Origin: Deltaproteobacteria bacterium
Lineage (GTDB): Bacteria; Myxococcota_A; UBA9160; PR03
Length of the DNA: 64,000 nucleotides
Direction of reading: 5' to 3'
NCBI GenBank assembly: GCA_035063765.1
Contig: JAPSFT010000022.1
Coordinates: 1-64,000, forward strand
Part shown: one piece after another, positions 57,481-64,000 of the stretch
Layout: the number at the start of each line of letters is the position of its first letter
Numbering within the stretch: the first letter of the stretch is position 1
The notes under the pieces: model-generated
What the model saw: only the letters and a program-made list of their open reading frames with translations
Databases searched by the model: none
What the model was told of the DNA's origin: nothing
Made by a program: the position numbers and the translations under genes

Positions 57481-58512
57481 TCACGCGGCTTCCGCGGCGG
57501 TGGCGCCTGCGCGGCCCCGCTCCGGGTCGCGCCGCCGGCAGCGCCGGATCGCGGCCAGGGCCAGGACACTGGCCACCATCTGCGCACCCACTGTCGCTTC
57601 CGGTACGGGCACGCCGAACCAGCCCGACCCGCTCGCGGCGGTGGCGTTGGCGGTGTCCACGAGCACGGGATTCCCGCCGCCGGCGCTGGCGTCGTAGAGC
57701 GCGAGCACCGCGAGCGTCGCGCTCGTGAGATCGGTGCCCGCACTCGGATCACCCGTGGTATTCGATTGCCGATTCACGGCCGTGTTCGCCGTGATCAGCA
57801 CGTCGATCGCGAAGGGCTGGCCCCAGGTGAAGTCGTAGGGCCCGAGCTCGAAGCTGCCGAAACCGCTCGGCTGCGGGATCACCTCGTAGCCGCCAGCGGG
57901 CGGGTAGTAGTTGCGCACACCCGAGGGCGTGCAGGCGAGGCCGAGCGCGCCGTAGCAGTTGATCACGAGCGTGTCGCGCAACGCTCCGTCGACCCACACG
58001 GTCGCGCCCCAAGTCGATCGCACCGTTGTGCCGGCGTAGCTGCTCCAGCCTTCCGGCAGGAACGCCGCGAGTGAGCCGGCGACGTCCAGCTCCACGGTGA
58101 AGCTGCCGGTCGTTCCGTCGGTCGCGTCGGGCGAGTGCAAGGTGAGCGTGTCGGCCCACTCGCCGCGCAAGGCGGTGCACGCGCCCGAGGCGGAGGTGCA
58201 CCACGTCGCGTAGATGAGATCTCCGCCCGACGCGTAGGCGCTCGCCGCGTGGAGCTCGACGCTGCCGAAGTCCACGACCGCGCTTCCCGCTGCCGAGAGC
58301 GTCGACTGCGCGTTCGACGAGCTCCCGCTGATCGGTCCCGCTGCGGCCTCCTGGCTCTCGGGCGGCACGCCGTCGGCGTCGGGCCCCGGCAAGATCTCCC
58401 AGCGAACGGCGGGCGGCGCGAGCGCGAAGCAGGGGCATGCCGCCAAAAATGGCGGAGCCCCGAGAACGGCCGCGGCGCAGGCGCCGCGGAGCCAAGCGCG
58501 GAGAGCGGGCAT
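57481..58512 (-). CDS. exported protein with PEP-CTERM-like tail, unknown fold
   Basis: A 343-residue protein from ATG 58512 (AGGAGGTGGAGCTC upstream) with a signal peptide ending near CFALA. The mature part is beta-rich (SSSNAQSTLSAAGSAVVDFGSVELHAASAYASGG; DATDGTTGSFTVELDVAGSLAAFLPEGWSSYAG; PQPSGFGSFELGPYDFTWGQPFAIDVLITANTA) and resembles the DUF-type domains often found in PEP-CTERM proteins. The tail is VPEATVGAQMVASVLALAAIRRCRRR with PVPEA in place of PEP. A surface protein of unknown role. It lies 22 nt downstream of the thiolase fragment's start on the minus strand side. Confidence 0.8.
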   Translation of the reverse strand: MPALRAWLRGACAAAVLGAPPFLAACPCFALAPPAVRWEILPGPDADGVPPESQEAAAGPISGSSSNAQSTLSAAGSAVVDFGSVELHAASAYASGGDLIYATWCTSASGACTALRGEWADTLTLHSPDATDGTTGSFTVELDVAGSLAAFLPEGWSSYAGTTVRSTWGATVWVDGALRDTLVINCYGALGLACTPSGVRNYYPPAGGYEVIPQPSGFGSFELGPYDFTWGQPFAIDVLITANTAVNRQSNTTGDPSAGTDLTSATLAVLALYDASAGGGNPVLVDTANATAASGSGWFGVPVPEATVGAQMVASVLALAAIRRCRRRDPERGRAGATAAEAA

Positions 58513-58684
58513 GAGCTCCACCTCCTCGGGCCGTGGAATGCGGGACATCCTATCACCGAGCGCGCACGGATCGTCCGGATTTCTGGCTGGCCGGAATCGA
58601 CCAGCGTCGCGACCGGACGGGACAGGAGCGGCGCCCGGAGGCTTCGATAGCGCCCCGCCCGGACGGGATGGGAGCAGGAGCGCG

Positions 58685-59223
58685 ATGAACCCCGAGCACT
58701 GTCTCGTCGAGCGCGAGGGCCACGTCCTCGTCGTCACGTTGAACCGCCCCGAGGCGCGCAACGCGCTCTCCTCCGGAATGCTGGCCGGCATGTACCGCGC
58801 GTGGCGCACGCTCGACGCCGACCCCGAGCTGCGCGTCGCGATCCTGACCGGCCGCGGCGACGTCTTCTGCGCCGGCGCCGACCTGAAGGCGATGGGCGGC
58901 GGCGAGCGCGACGACGAGTTCCAGAAGCTGATGGCGGAGGTGCCGGACCTGCACTGGCAGGCGTTGCTTCGTTGCTTCGCCACAACCGCCCGATGAAGCC
59001 GATCCTCGCCGCGGTCGAGGGCTTCGCGGTGGCGGGCGGCACCGAGATCCTGCAGGGCACGGACATCCGCGTCGCCGGCGAGGGCGCGGTCTTCGGCGTC
59101 ACCGAGGCGCGACGCGGGCTCTTCCCGCTCGGCGGCAGCAGCGTGCGGCTGCGCCGCCAGATCCCCTACACGCTCGCCGCCGAGATCCTGCTCACCGGGG
59201 GACACGTCACCGCGCAGGAGGCG
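58685..59223 (+). pseudogene. enoyl-CoA hydratase gene: 8 bp duplication frameshift and 3' truncation
   Basis: ATG 58685 starts [61 protein letters not shown], a crotonase. At 58963-58978 GTTGCTTC occurs twice in tandem; removing one copy restores [38 protein letters not shown], where GTE is the catalytic-site loop. The gene is also cut at about 59223 by R1 copy 3, after [17 protein letters not shown], so about a third of the protein is missing. Two independent lesions; dead. Confidence 0.88.
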
Positions 59224-59228
59224 CCAGG

Positions 59229-59439
59229 ATGGGTGGCACCCTGCCGGCTTGGAGCCCACTCCCCGGAGGGCTTTTCCATAACGGGTAGCTATCGGCGCTC
59301 GATCCACCGCTTGTTCGCCCTTCCATGATGGCGGTCAACCCTGCAGTTGAGTCTCGCGCACACGTTCCCCGTCTCGGGCTCCTCCGCCCGCGCCTCGCCC
59401 TCCCGCGCCGTTGCACCGCACCGCCTCCGGCCGCGAGCC
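59229..59439. repeat. R1 repeat, copy 3
   Basis: Third copy, near-identical to copy 2 over its right 120 bp and more diverged over the left 90 bp (GGCTTGGAGCCCACTCCCCG). It joins the broken enoyl-CoA hydratase gene on the left to the integrase 3' end on the right, and the integrase frame reads about 50 codons into it. Confidence 0.85.
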
Positions 59440-60497
59440 GGTCCGCTCACTTCCGAAGTCGCATCGTTCGGCACTTCCTCGGTGACACCCGGTGAGTCTC
59501 CATGGGGTGCCACGACGCCGAGCGGTTCCATTGCCTGCCAGCCGTAGATCGAGCGCAGGCGGTCGATCTCCTCGGGCTCGGGCCAGGTGCGCGGATCCAG
59601 CAACGAGTCGTAGTTGCTGACGACCATCTGGCTCGTGGCGTGGCCCAGCTCGGCGGCGACGAGCTTCGGGTTGCGGCTGCAGACGAGGGCGCTCGTGATG
59701 TGGCTGCGGCGGAGCGCCTTCTGGGCGTCGCCCTCGCGCGGGCTCACGCCGGCGCGGTCGAGGACTCGCTGCCAGCCGCGGTGGCGCCAGTTGTGGTAGT
59801 CGAGCGCCCCGCCGCCGCGGTTCGGGAAGACCCAGCTCTCGGTGAGGCCGAAGTAGGAGAGCGCGCGCTGGCGGCGGAGGAGATCGGCGAGTGGCCCGCG
59901 CAGGGGGATCGTCCAGCTCGCCCCCGTCTTCGTCGGCTCGACCCGGCCGCCGCGCGCCACGGTGCGCTGCACGTGGACCAGGCCGCCGCGCTCCGACACG
60001 TCCGGCCAGCGGAGGCCCGCACCCTCGCCCCAGCGCAGGCCCGTCAGCACGAGCAGCTCCGTCAGCGGGAACCACATCCGCTCCGTGGCGTCTCGTGGGC
60101 TGCGCAGGACCTCGAGCAATCGCTCCAGCTCCGCGGCAACGAGGGGCCGGAAGGTGATCCGCTTGCTCTGCACCTGCTGGCGGTCGTGCTTCGTCCGCCG
60201 CCGCGGCAGCGGCACGTCGAAGGGGCTCGACTCGACGAGTCCTGCCAGGCGCGCATCGCGGATCAGCAGCCGCAGGCAGGCGAGGCGGTTGCGGACCGTC
60301 CGCTCCGAGCGACCCAGGCGCTTCAAGTCGCGGCGCAGCTCGATCAGATCGGAGACGGTGATTCGATCCAGCCGCCGTTCGCCGATGCGCCGCTGGAGGG
60401 CTCTCGCCTCCGTCCGATAGGTCCGCCACGTGTGCTCGCCGATCTCGCCGCGCGCTTCGGTGAGCCATCGCTCCGACCAGCCCCGCGTAACCGGCAC
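59289..60497 (-). CDS. tyrosine recombinase/phage-type integrase
   Basis: About 400 residues. N-terminal core-binding domain ([35 protein letters not shown]), then catalytic domain with Arg in [19 protein letters not shown], Lys in [23 protein letters not shown] (the HxxR box lacks a clear first His), [19 protein letters not shown] with the probable nucleophile Tyr. The last about 50 codons come from R1, replacing the native end. GTG 60497 is a plausible start; the frame is open to 60746. Activity is doubtful because of the altered box II and the foreign tail. Confidence 0.8.
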   Translation of the reverse strand: MPVTRGWSERWLTEARGEIGEHTWRTYRTEARALQRRIGERRLDRITVSDLIELRRDLKRLGRSERTVRNRLACLRLLIRDARLAGLVESSPFDVPLPRRRTKHDRQQVQSKRITFRPLVAAELERLLEVLRSPRDATERMWFPLTELLVLTGLRWGEGAGLRWPDVSERGGLVHVQRTVARGGRVEPTKTGASWTIPLRGPLADLLRRQRALSYFGLTESWVFPNRGGGALDYHNWRHRGWQRVLDRAGVSPREGDAQKALRRSHITSALVCSRNPKLVAAELGHATSQMVVSNYDSLLDPRTWPEPEEIDRLRSIYGWQAMEPLGVVAPHGDSPGVTEEVPNDATSEVSGPARGRRRCGATAREGEARAEEPETGNVCARLNCRVDRHHGRANKRWIERR

Positions 60498-60729
60498 GGG
60501 TCTATACTTCGCACGGGCAGAACTCCGACTCTGCCCGCTGTGTGCTTCGCCATGGAGTCGTCGATGCAAGCAAACTGCGACGAACAGCGTCACCGGTCGG
60601 CGGCGAAGCGAGGGTGGGTGCGCGGCGGACAGGATCGCCGCTGTTCTCGGTGTGCACGAGCTTGAGAAGCTCGGCCCGATGCGATCGATCGGTCCAGCAG
60701 CAACAGCGTGGGTTCGATGGAGAGGGCCC

Positions 60730-62061
60730 GTGAAATCTTTGACCAAGGCAGCGTTGGTCGTCAGCTCTACACTGCTGGCGCTCTCCCTCTTGGACCGCTA
60801 TCTGCTGAACCCACGGCCTTTGACCACGGTCGGGAAGTTCACGCTGCTCGTGCTCGCCATTTTCGTCGGGTTCAGCGCGTTGTCGGCGTTCGCTCTGCGC
60901 ACGCGGCTCGCAGCGGCCACTGTCAACGCCTGGCTCGTGCTCGTTTCATCCGCCGTGGCTTACATTCTGGTGGACGTCATCGGCGGGATAATCGTCATCG
61001 GCGCGCTCTCCCCCGCCATCGTGCGCGACGACCACTTCCATCATCGGCTGGAGCCCGGCAAGACCTCGACAGTCGAGACCTACGACTTCGTGTACACCCA
61101 GAAGGTCAACGACCTCGGCCTGCGCGGCGCGCCGATAGCTACGCCGAAGCCTGCCGGCACGTATCGCATCCTCATGCTGGGCGACTCGTTCACGATGGGC
61201 TACGGCGTCGCCGAGGACGAGACGTTTTCCGTGCTGATTCAGCAATCGCTGAACAAGAAGGCGTCGAACGGCACTCACTCGCGCGTCGTCGAGGTTCTGA
61301 ACGGCGGCGTCGACAGCTACGCCCCGATCCTCGAGCACCTCCAGCTCGTGGAGCTCGCGCCCGTGCTCGAACCCGACCTCGTCGTGCTCAACATCGACAT
61401 GAGCGATCTCATTCAGGAGCAGGCCTACCGAGCGCTGGCGACGCGCAACGAAGCCGGCGAAATCGTTGCCGTAAGGGCGCCCGAGAAAAAGAAGGGCCCC
61501 GCGAACTGGGGATCGGCACTGAAACGCGCCGTCAACAACCATCTGCTGGTGACGCGCCTGGTCATGTTCTCGCTGCGCGAGAAAGAGGAACGAGCTTTCA
61601 CCGTGCAAAACACGGTGGTCAACCCGAACTATGAGCTACTTCGCCACACGCTGGCCAGCGACACGACGAACCGCGACCAGCAATGGAACGACCTTTTCGA
61701 CAGCGTTCTTGCGATGAAGCGTTACGCGGACGAGCGCGGAATCGAGCTCGTTCTCAGCATCTATCCGTGGGGACATCAGGTCAACGACTCGGCCTGGGAA
61801 CAAGGCCGAGTGCGATTCGTGCGCCCCGGCTCCACCGTCTCCGACGCAAGCCGGTACCGTATCGCAGCGTTCGCACGCGCGCAGGGTTTGCGACTCGTCG
61901 ACATGTTCCCCGCGTTCCGTGAGTACAAAGGGCCCGAAAGTCTCTATTACTCGTTCGACATGCATTGGACGGCGGCAGGTCACCGGATCGCGGCGGCCGA
62001 GATCGAAGCAGTCGTAACCGACGCGATTTCGCACGCTCAAGAGCCGAGCAGCGCGCAATGA
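60730..62061 (+). CDS. membrane-anchored SGNH/GDSL-type hydrolase
   Basis: A 443-residue protein from GTG 60730. Three or four N-terminal helices (to about residue 95) precede an SGNH domain: RILMLGDSFTMGYGVAEDETF (block I, Ser), VLNGGVDSYAPILEHLQLVELAP, VVLNIDMSDLIQEQAY, and SLYYSFDMHWTAAGHRIAA (block V, Asp/His). Such proteins O-acylate or deacylate cell-surface polysaccharides. GC is lower than the flanking genes and it lies beside an integrase, so it may be island cargo. Confidence 0.85.
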   Translation: MKSLTKAALVVSSTLLALSLLDRYLLNPRPLTTVGKFTLLVLAIFVGFSALSAFALRTRLAAATVNAWLVLVSSAVAYILVDVIGGIIVIGALSPAIVRDDHFHHRLEPGKTSTVETYDFVYTQKVNDLGLRGAPIATPKPAGTYRILMLGDSFTMGYGVAEDETFSVLIQQSLNKKASNGTHSRVVEVLNGGVDSYAPILEHLQLVELAPVLEPDLVVLNIDMSDLIQEQAYRALATRNEAGEIVAVRAPEKKKGPANWGSALKRAVNNHLLVTRLVMFSLREKEERAFTVQNTVVNPNYELLRHTLASDTTNRDQQWNDLFDSVLAMKRYADERGIELVLSIYPWGHQVNDSAWEQGRVRFVRPGSTVSDASRYRIAAFARAQGLRLVDMFPAFREYKGPESLYYSFDMHWTAAGHRIAAAEIEAVVTDAISHAQEPSSAQ

Positions 62062-62201
62062 GGTCGCTGCGCGAAACTGACCGATGGTGAAGACGGTCAC
62101 AACGCCTCTCGGTCTCGAAATACCGAGCAAGGGATCCGTCCCGCCGGAAGGCGCCGACGATCACGTCCTAGTGCCCTGTCTCGGAAGTTCGCCTGCATTC
62201 G

Positions 62202-62296
62202 ATCGCGGCTACGGGCCGCTCGCAGCGTTGCGCCCCCTCCCCATGGCGACGGCCATGGCTCGGTCGCGCGCCTTGCGAGCGGCCCGTAGCCGCGAT
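62202..62296. repeat. 95 bp perfect-arm palindrome with nested hairpin
   Basis: Left arm 62202-62224 and right arm 62274-62296 are perfect 23 bp inverted repeats (beginning ATCGCGGCTACGG). The 49 nt between them contain a second hairpin CCATGGC/GCCATGG with a GACG loop. The right arm ends at the point where an orphan PEP-CTERM tail begins, so the element marks a breakpoint. It has no coding capacity. Confidence 0.85.
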
Positions 62297-62475
62297 CTCG
62301 GTGCACACCCAGCCGCCCGCGACGGACGGGACCCCGCTCACCGACGTGACCTTCGAGGGCGAGGAAGGGATCGACTGGATCAACGCGCCGGAGCCAGTGT
62401 CGCCGGCGCTCGGCGCCGCCGCGACGCTCGCGGCGATTGCGCTGCAGCGGCGCCGCGCGTCCCGACGAGGCATCG
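62297..62475 (+). pseudogene. orphan PEP-CTERM C-terminal fragment
   Basis: Reads PPATDGTPLTDVTFEGEEGIDWINAPEPVSPALGAAATLAAIALQRRR, a PEP-CTERM tail with about 30 preceding residues. There is no signal peptide or start, and the frame continues without a near stop. The 62475-62648 stretch beyond it has a crudely protein-like plus-strand frame (ETIERIRGNPLLATDRAVRLDPPRRGDFLERHPVSRQGVGG) but no gene I can support. Confidence 0.6.
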
Positions 62476-62648
62476 TGTCGCGCGGCGTCGCACGGCCGCC
62501 GTCGAGACCATCGAGCGGATCCGCGGCAACCCGCTGCTCGCGACCGACCGCGCCGTGCGCCTCGACCCGCCACGTCGTGGCGACTTCCTCGAGCGACATC
62601 CGGTGTCGCGACAGGGTGTTGGTGGCCTTTTCGAGGTGGTCAGGCTGG

Positions 62649-63122
62649 TCACTTCCCTCGCGCCTTGCTTCCGCTCCGATCCGACAGTGGGCTTCGCGAG
62701 GCCGCGCGTTCCATGCGCCGCAGCAGGGCGGCCGACGGGGTGACCTTGCCACTCAGATAGGTGCTGAGCCGCGAGGCACTCGTGCCGACGAGTTCGGCGA
62801 ACTGGGCGTTCGTGAGTCCGGATCGTTCGACCGCGGCGCGGATCTGGGCGGCGACATCGGCCCGGTCGGATTCGTCGGCCCGGGTCCGTGCATGCTCGAT
62901 CGCCAGTGCGAACAGGACGCCGATGCCGTCGTGCTCGCGATAGGAGAGGTAGCGCTCCACACGGCGGGCGACCGAGCCCCAGGGTGAGCGGCGGATCTCG
63001 TCGAACACCGGCTTCCAATCGGCGACCAGGCCGCGGTCGACGATGGCAACGAGCGCCTCGTAGGGCCAGCTGCGGACATCGTCGGTCGGCGACGCATCGA
63101 CGTTGCGGAATTCGAGGCTCAT
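62649..63122 (-). CDS. HTH protein with N-terminal conserved domain, probable antitoxin
   Basis: A 157-residue protein from ATG 63122, overlapping the upstream gene (ATGA). The N-terminal 95 residues (FRNVDASPTDDVRSWPYEALVAIVDRGLVADWKPVFDEIRRSPWGSVARRVERYLSY) form a helical domain. The C-terminal SGLTNAQFAELVGTSASRLSTYLSGKVTPSAALLRRMERAA is an XRE-type helix-turn-helix. It likely binds and represses the operon promoter and neutralises the nucleotidyltransferase. The second-gene position of the HTH is opposite to AbiE order. Confidence 0.8.
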   Translation of the reverse strand: MSLEFRNVDASPTDDVRSWPYEALVAIVDRGLVADWKPVFDEIRRSPWGSVARRVERYLSYREHDGIGVLFALAIEHARTRADESDRADVAAQIRAAVERSGLTNAQFAELVGTSASRLSTYLSGKVTPSAALLRRMERAASRSPLSDRSGSKARGK

Positions 63123-63811
63123 CCCGTGGCTCCGGCCAAGCGAAGCGCCAGCCCGCGGCAGGCGGCGACGACGTCCTCCCACTCGTGCCACCGCGCGTCG
63201 AGCCCTTTGTAGCGAGGCAGCTCGCGGGTCACGTCGGTGTCGCGCGGCTGCGGATCGGCGAGTGCGGCGACGAGCGAGGTGAGCACGGACCCCGCTTCGC
63301 CGGATCGATCGACATAGTAGGCGTCGATGTCCGAGAGGACCTCGACGGCGGCGTCTTCTCCGAGATGATCCGCCAGGGCCACCACGTCGAGGTAGTCGCG
63401 CACGACGTTGCGTTGCACCACGAGATAGGCCTTCACGCGCAGGGCCTCGGCGGCGGTGGGTGCGACGACCACGGCCCCGTCGCCCAGCTCGATCTCGCAG
63501 GTCTCGAGCGGTCGCTGCCGGCGCATCTGGCGAAGCCCGGCCTCGACGCCACCCAGGCTTCCCATGATCGTGAACGGCGGCTTCGAGGCGCGCACCGAGG
63601 TCGCCCAGCCCTCGGTCGCCTCCACCGCCTCGAGGATCTCCTGATAGCGATCGACGAGGTCGGCCAGCACGTGGTCGTGGTCGAACGAGTCACGGTGTCC
63701 GGCGTGCAGAGCGGCGGCAGAGCCTCCGACGAGCACGGCGTCCGGAACGACCTCTTGCAGCCGGGCAGCCGACGCCAGCACCTGCCGGAGGATCGGGCTC
63801 GGTTTCACCAT
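63119..63811 (-). CDS. AbiEii/MenT-like nucleotidyltransferase, probable toxin
   Basis: A 230-residue protein of the nucleotidyltransferase superfamily: AVLVGGSAAALHAGHRDSFDHDHVLADL contains the GGSxA motif and a DHD in place of the usual DxD metal pair; TAAEALRVKAYLVVQRNVVRDYLDVVALADHLG is the conserved later segment of AbiEii/DUF1814-type toxins (K, RDYLD). Followed by an HTH gene with a 4 nt overlap. Known members transfer NMPs or CMP to tRNA acceptors or proteins; the target here is unknown. Confidence 0.82.
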   Translation of the reverse strand: MVKPSPILRQVLASAARLQEVVPDAVLVGGSAAALHAGHRDSFDHDHVLADLVDRYQEILEAVEATEGWATSVRASKPPFTIMGSLGGVEAGLRQMRRQRPLETCEIELGDGAVVVAPTAAEALRVKAYLVVQRNVVRDYLDVVALADHLGEDAAVEVLSDIDAYYVDRSGEAGSVLTSLVAALADPQPRDTDVTRELPRYKGLDARWHEWEDVVAACRGLALRLAGATG

Positions 63812-63814
63812 TGC

Positions 63815-63835
63815 GCATTATCATATCTGATCAGA
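63815..63835 (-). promoter_or_regulatory. operator-promoter of the nucleotidyltransferase/HTH pair
   Basis: The perfect palindrome TCTGATCAGA (63826-63835) abuts the minus-strand -10-like TATGATAAT (63823-63815). The ATG at 63811 lies only a few nt downstream, so a transcript from here would be leaderless or nearly so. It also overlaps the stop of the gene beyond. Confidence 0.5.
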
Positions 63836-64000
63836 GGGATCGTGGCCAGGCTGCGAGCAGGGCGAAAAGCGGGCGGATCGGCGCCGAGAAGACCCGTGAC
63901 GCCAGGCGCCCCGCCTCGATCTGGGCGCGCACCGGCCCCTTCCCCTCGTCGGGCCGGTCGACCGCGTCCCGCACGCCGTCCCACACGAGAACGTGTCGGC
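63831..64000 (-). CDS. partial gene at window edge
   Basis: A minus-strand frame open from the window end reads HVLVWDGVRDAVDRPDEGKGPVRAQIEAGRLASRVFSAPIRPLFALLAAWPRSL and stops at TGA (63833-63831). The composition looks like a real C-terminus. It continues beyond 64000, so it cannot be identified. Confidence 0.4.
   Translation of the reverse strand, partial: RHVLVWDGVRDAVDRPDEGKGPVRAQIEAGRLASRVFSAPIRPLFALLAAWPRSL

Overview
This 64 kb window is a chromosomal segment of a very GC-rich (about 70-75% by eye) free-living bacterium. Many genes encode exported proteins ending in a PEP-CTERM-type tail (a Pro-Glu-Pro motif, a hydrophobic helix, then an Arg-rich end), so the host probably has an exosortase sorting system. 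Together with Lnt, OmpR-type signalling, an ECF sigma/anti-sigma pair, a P450, Old Yellow Enzyme and nitronate monooxygenase genes, this points to a Gram-negative lineage such as Myxococcota, Desulfobacterota or Binatota. No rRNA or marker gene fixes the taxon.

Layout. (1) 1-5600: an accessory island ending at the 3' end of tRNA-Arg(TCT). It holds a phage-like structural cluster, one gene of it split at a G7 run, then a lower-GC cargo block with a translationally coupled three-gene operon behind a palindromic promoter. (2) 5.8-33.8 kb: mostly intact core-like genes. They include lnt, an overlapping chain with a membrane adenylate cyclase, a dockerin-type protein beside a cohesin-type PEP-CTERM protein, a sugar dehydrogenase-like propeller, tRNA-His, a P450/HIT/ATP-grasp group, aroD, a two-component system, a DUF2231 protein, an ECF sigma/anti-sigma pair, a C69 peptidase and a NAGPA-like protein. 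(3) 34.06-36.4 kb: tRNA-Arg(TCG) followed by wreckage: an integrase tail, an IS1595 remnant and two broken secreted-protein genes. (4) 36.7-44.7 kb: a PEP-CTERM subtilase, a TetR/fumarylacetoacetase-family/cupin unit with a readable operator-promoter, an acyl-CoA ligase, an ICMT-like protein and a hydrolase. (5) 44.7-60.5 kb: a mobile-element graveyard. It has an IS1634 remnant, a class C-like group II intron, a repeat (here R1) at three gene breakpoints, an IS110 element with two in-frame amber codons, and a tyrosine integrase. Between these lie broken genes (type II DMSO-reductase alpha tail, thiolase, enoyl-CoA hydratase) and intact PEP-CTERM genes, including a CLCA-like metalloprotease/VWA protein. 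(6) 60.7-64.0 kb: an SGNH hydrolase, a large perfect palindrome, an orphan PEP-CTERM tail and a nucleotidyltransferase/HTH pair that looks like a toxin-antitoxin module.

How the parts relate. The intact blocks look like ordinary envelope, signalling and lipid/xenobiotic metabolism. PEP-CTERM genes recur throughout and many sit at rearrangement junctions, often reduced to their tails. The two tRNA-Arg genes look like integration points, and a 64 bp homology joins the tRNA-Arg(TCG) site to the integrase 25 kb away.
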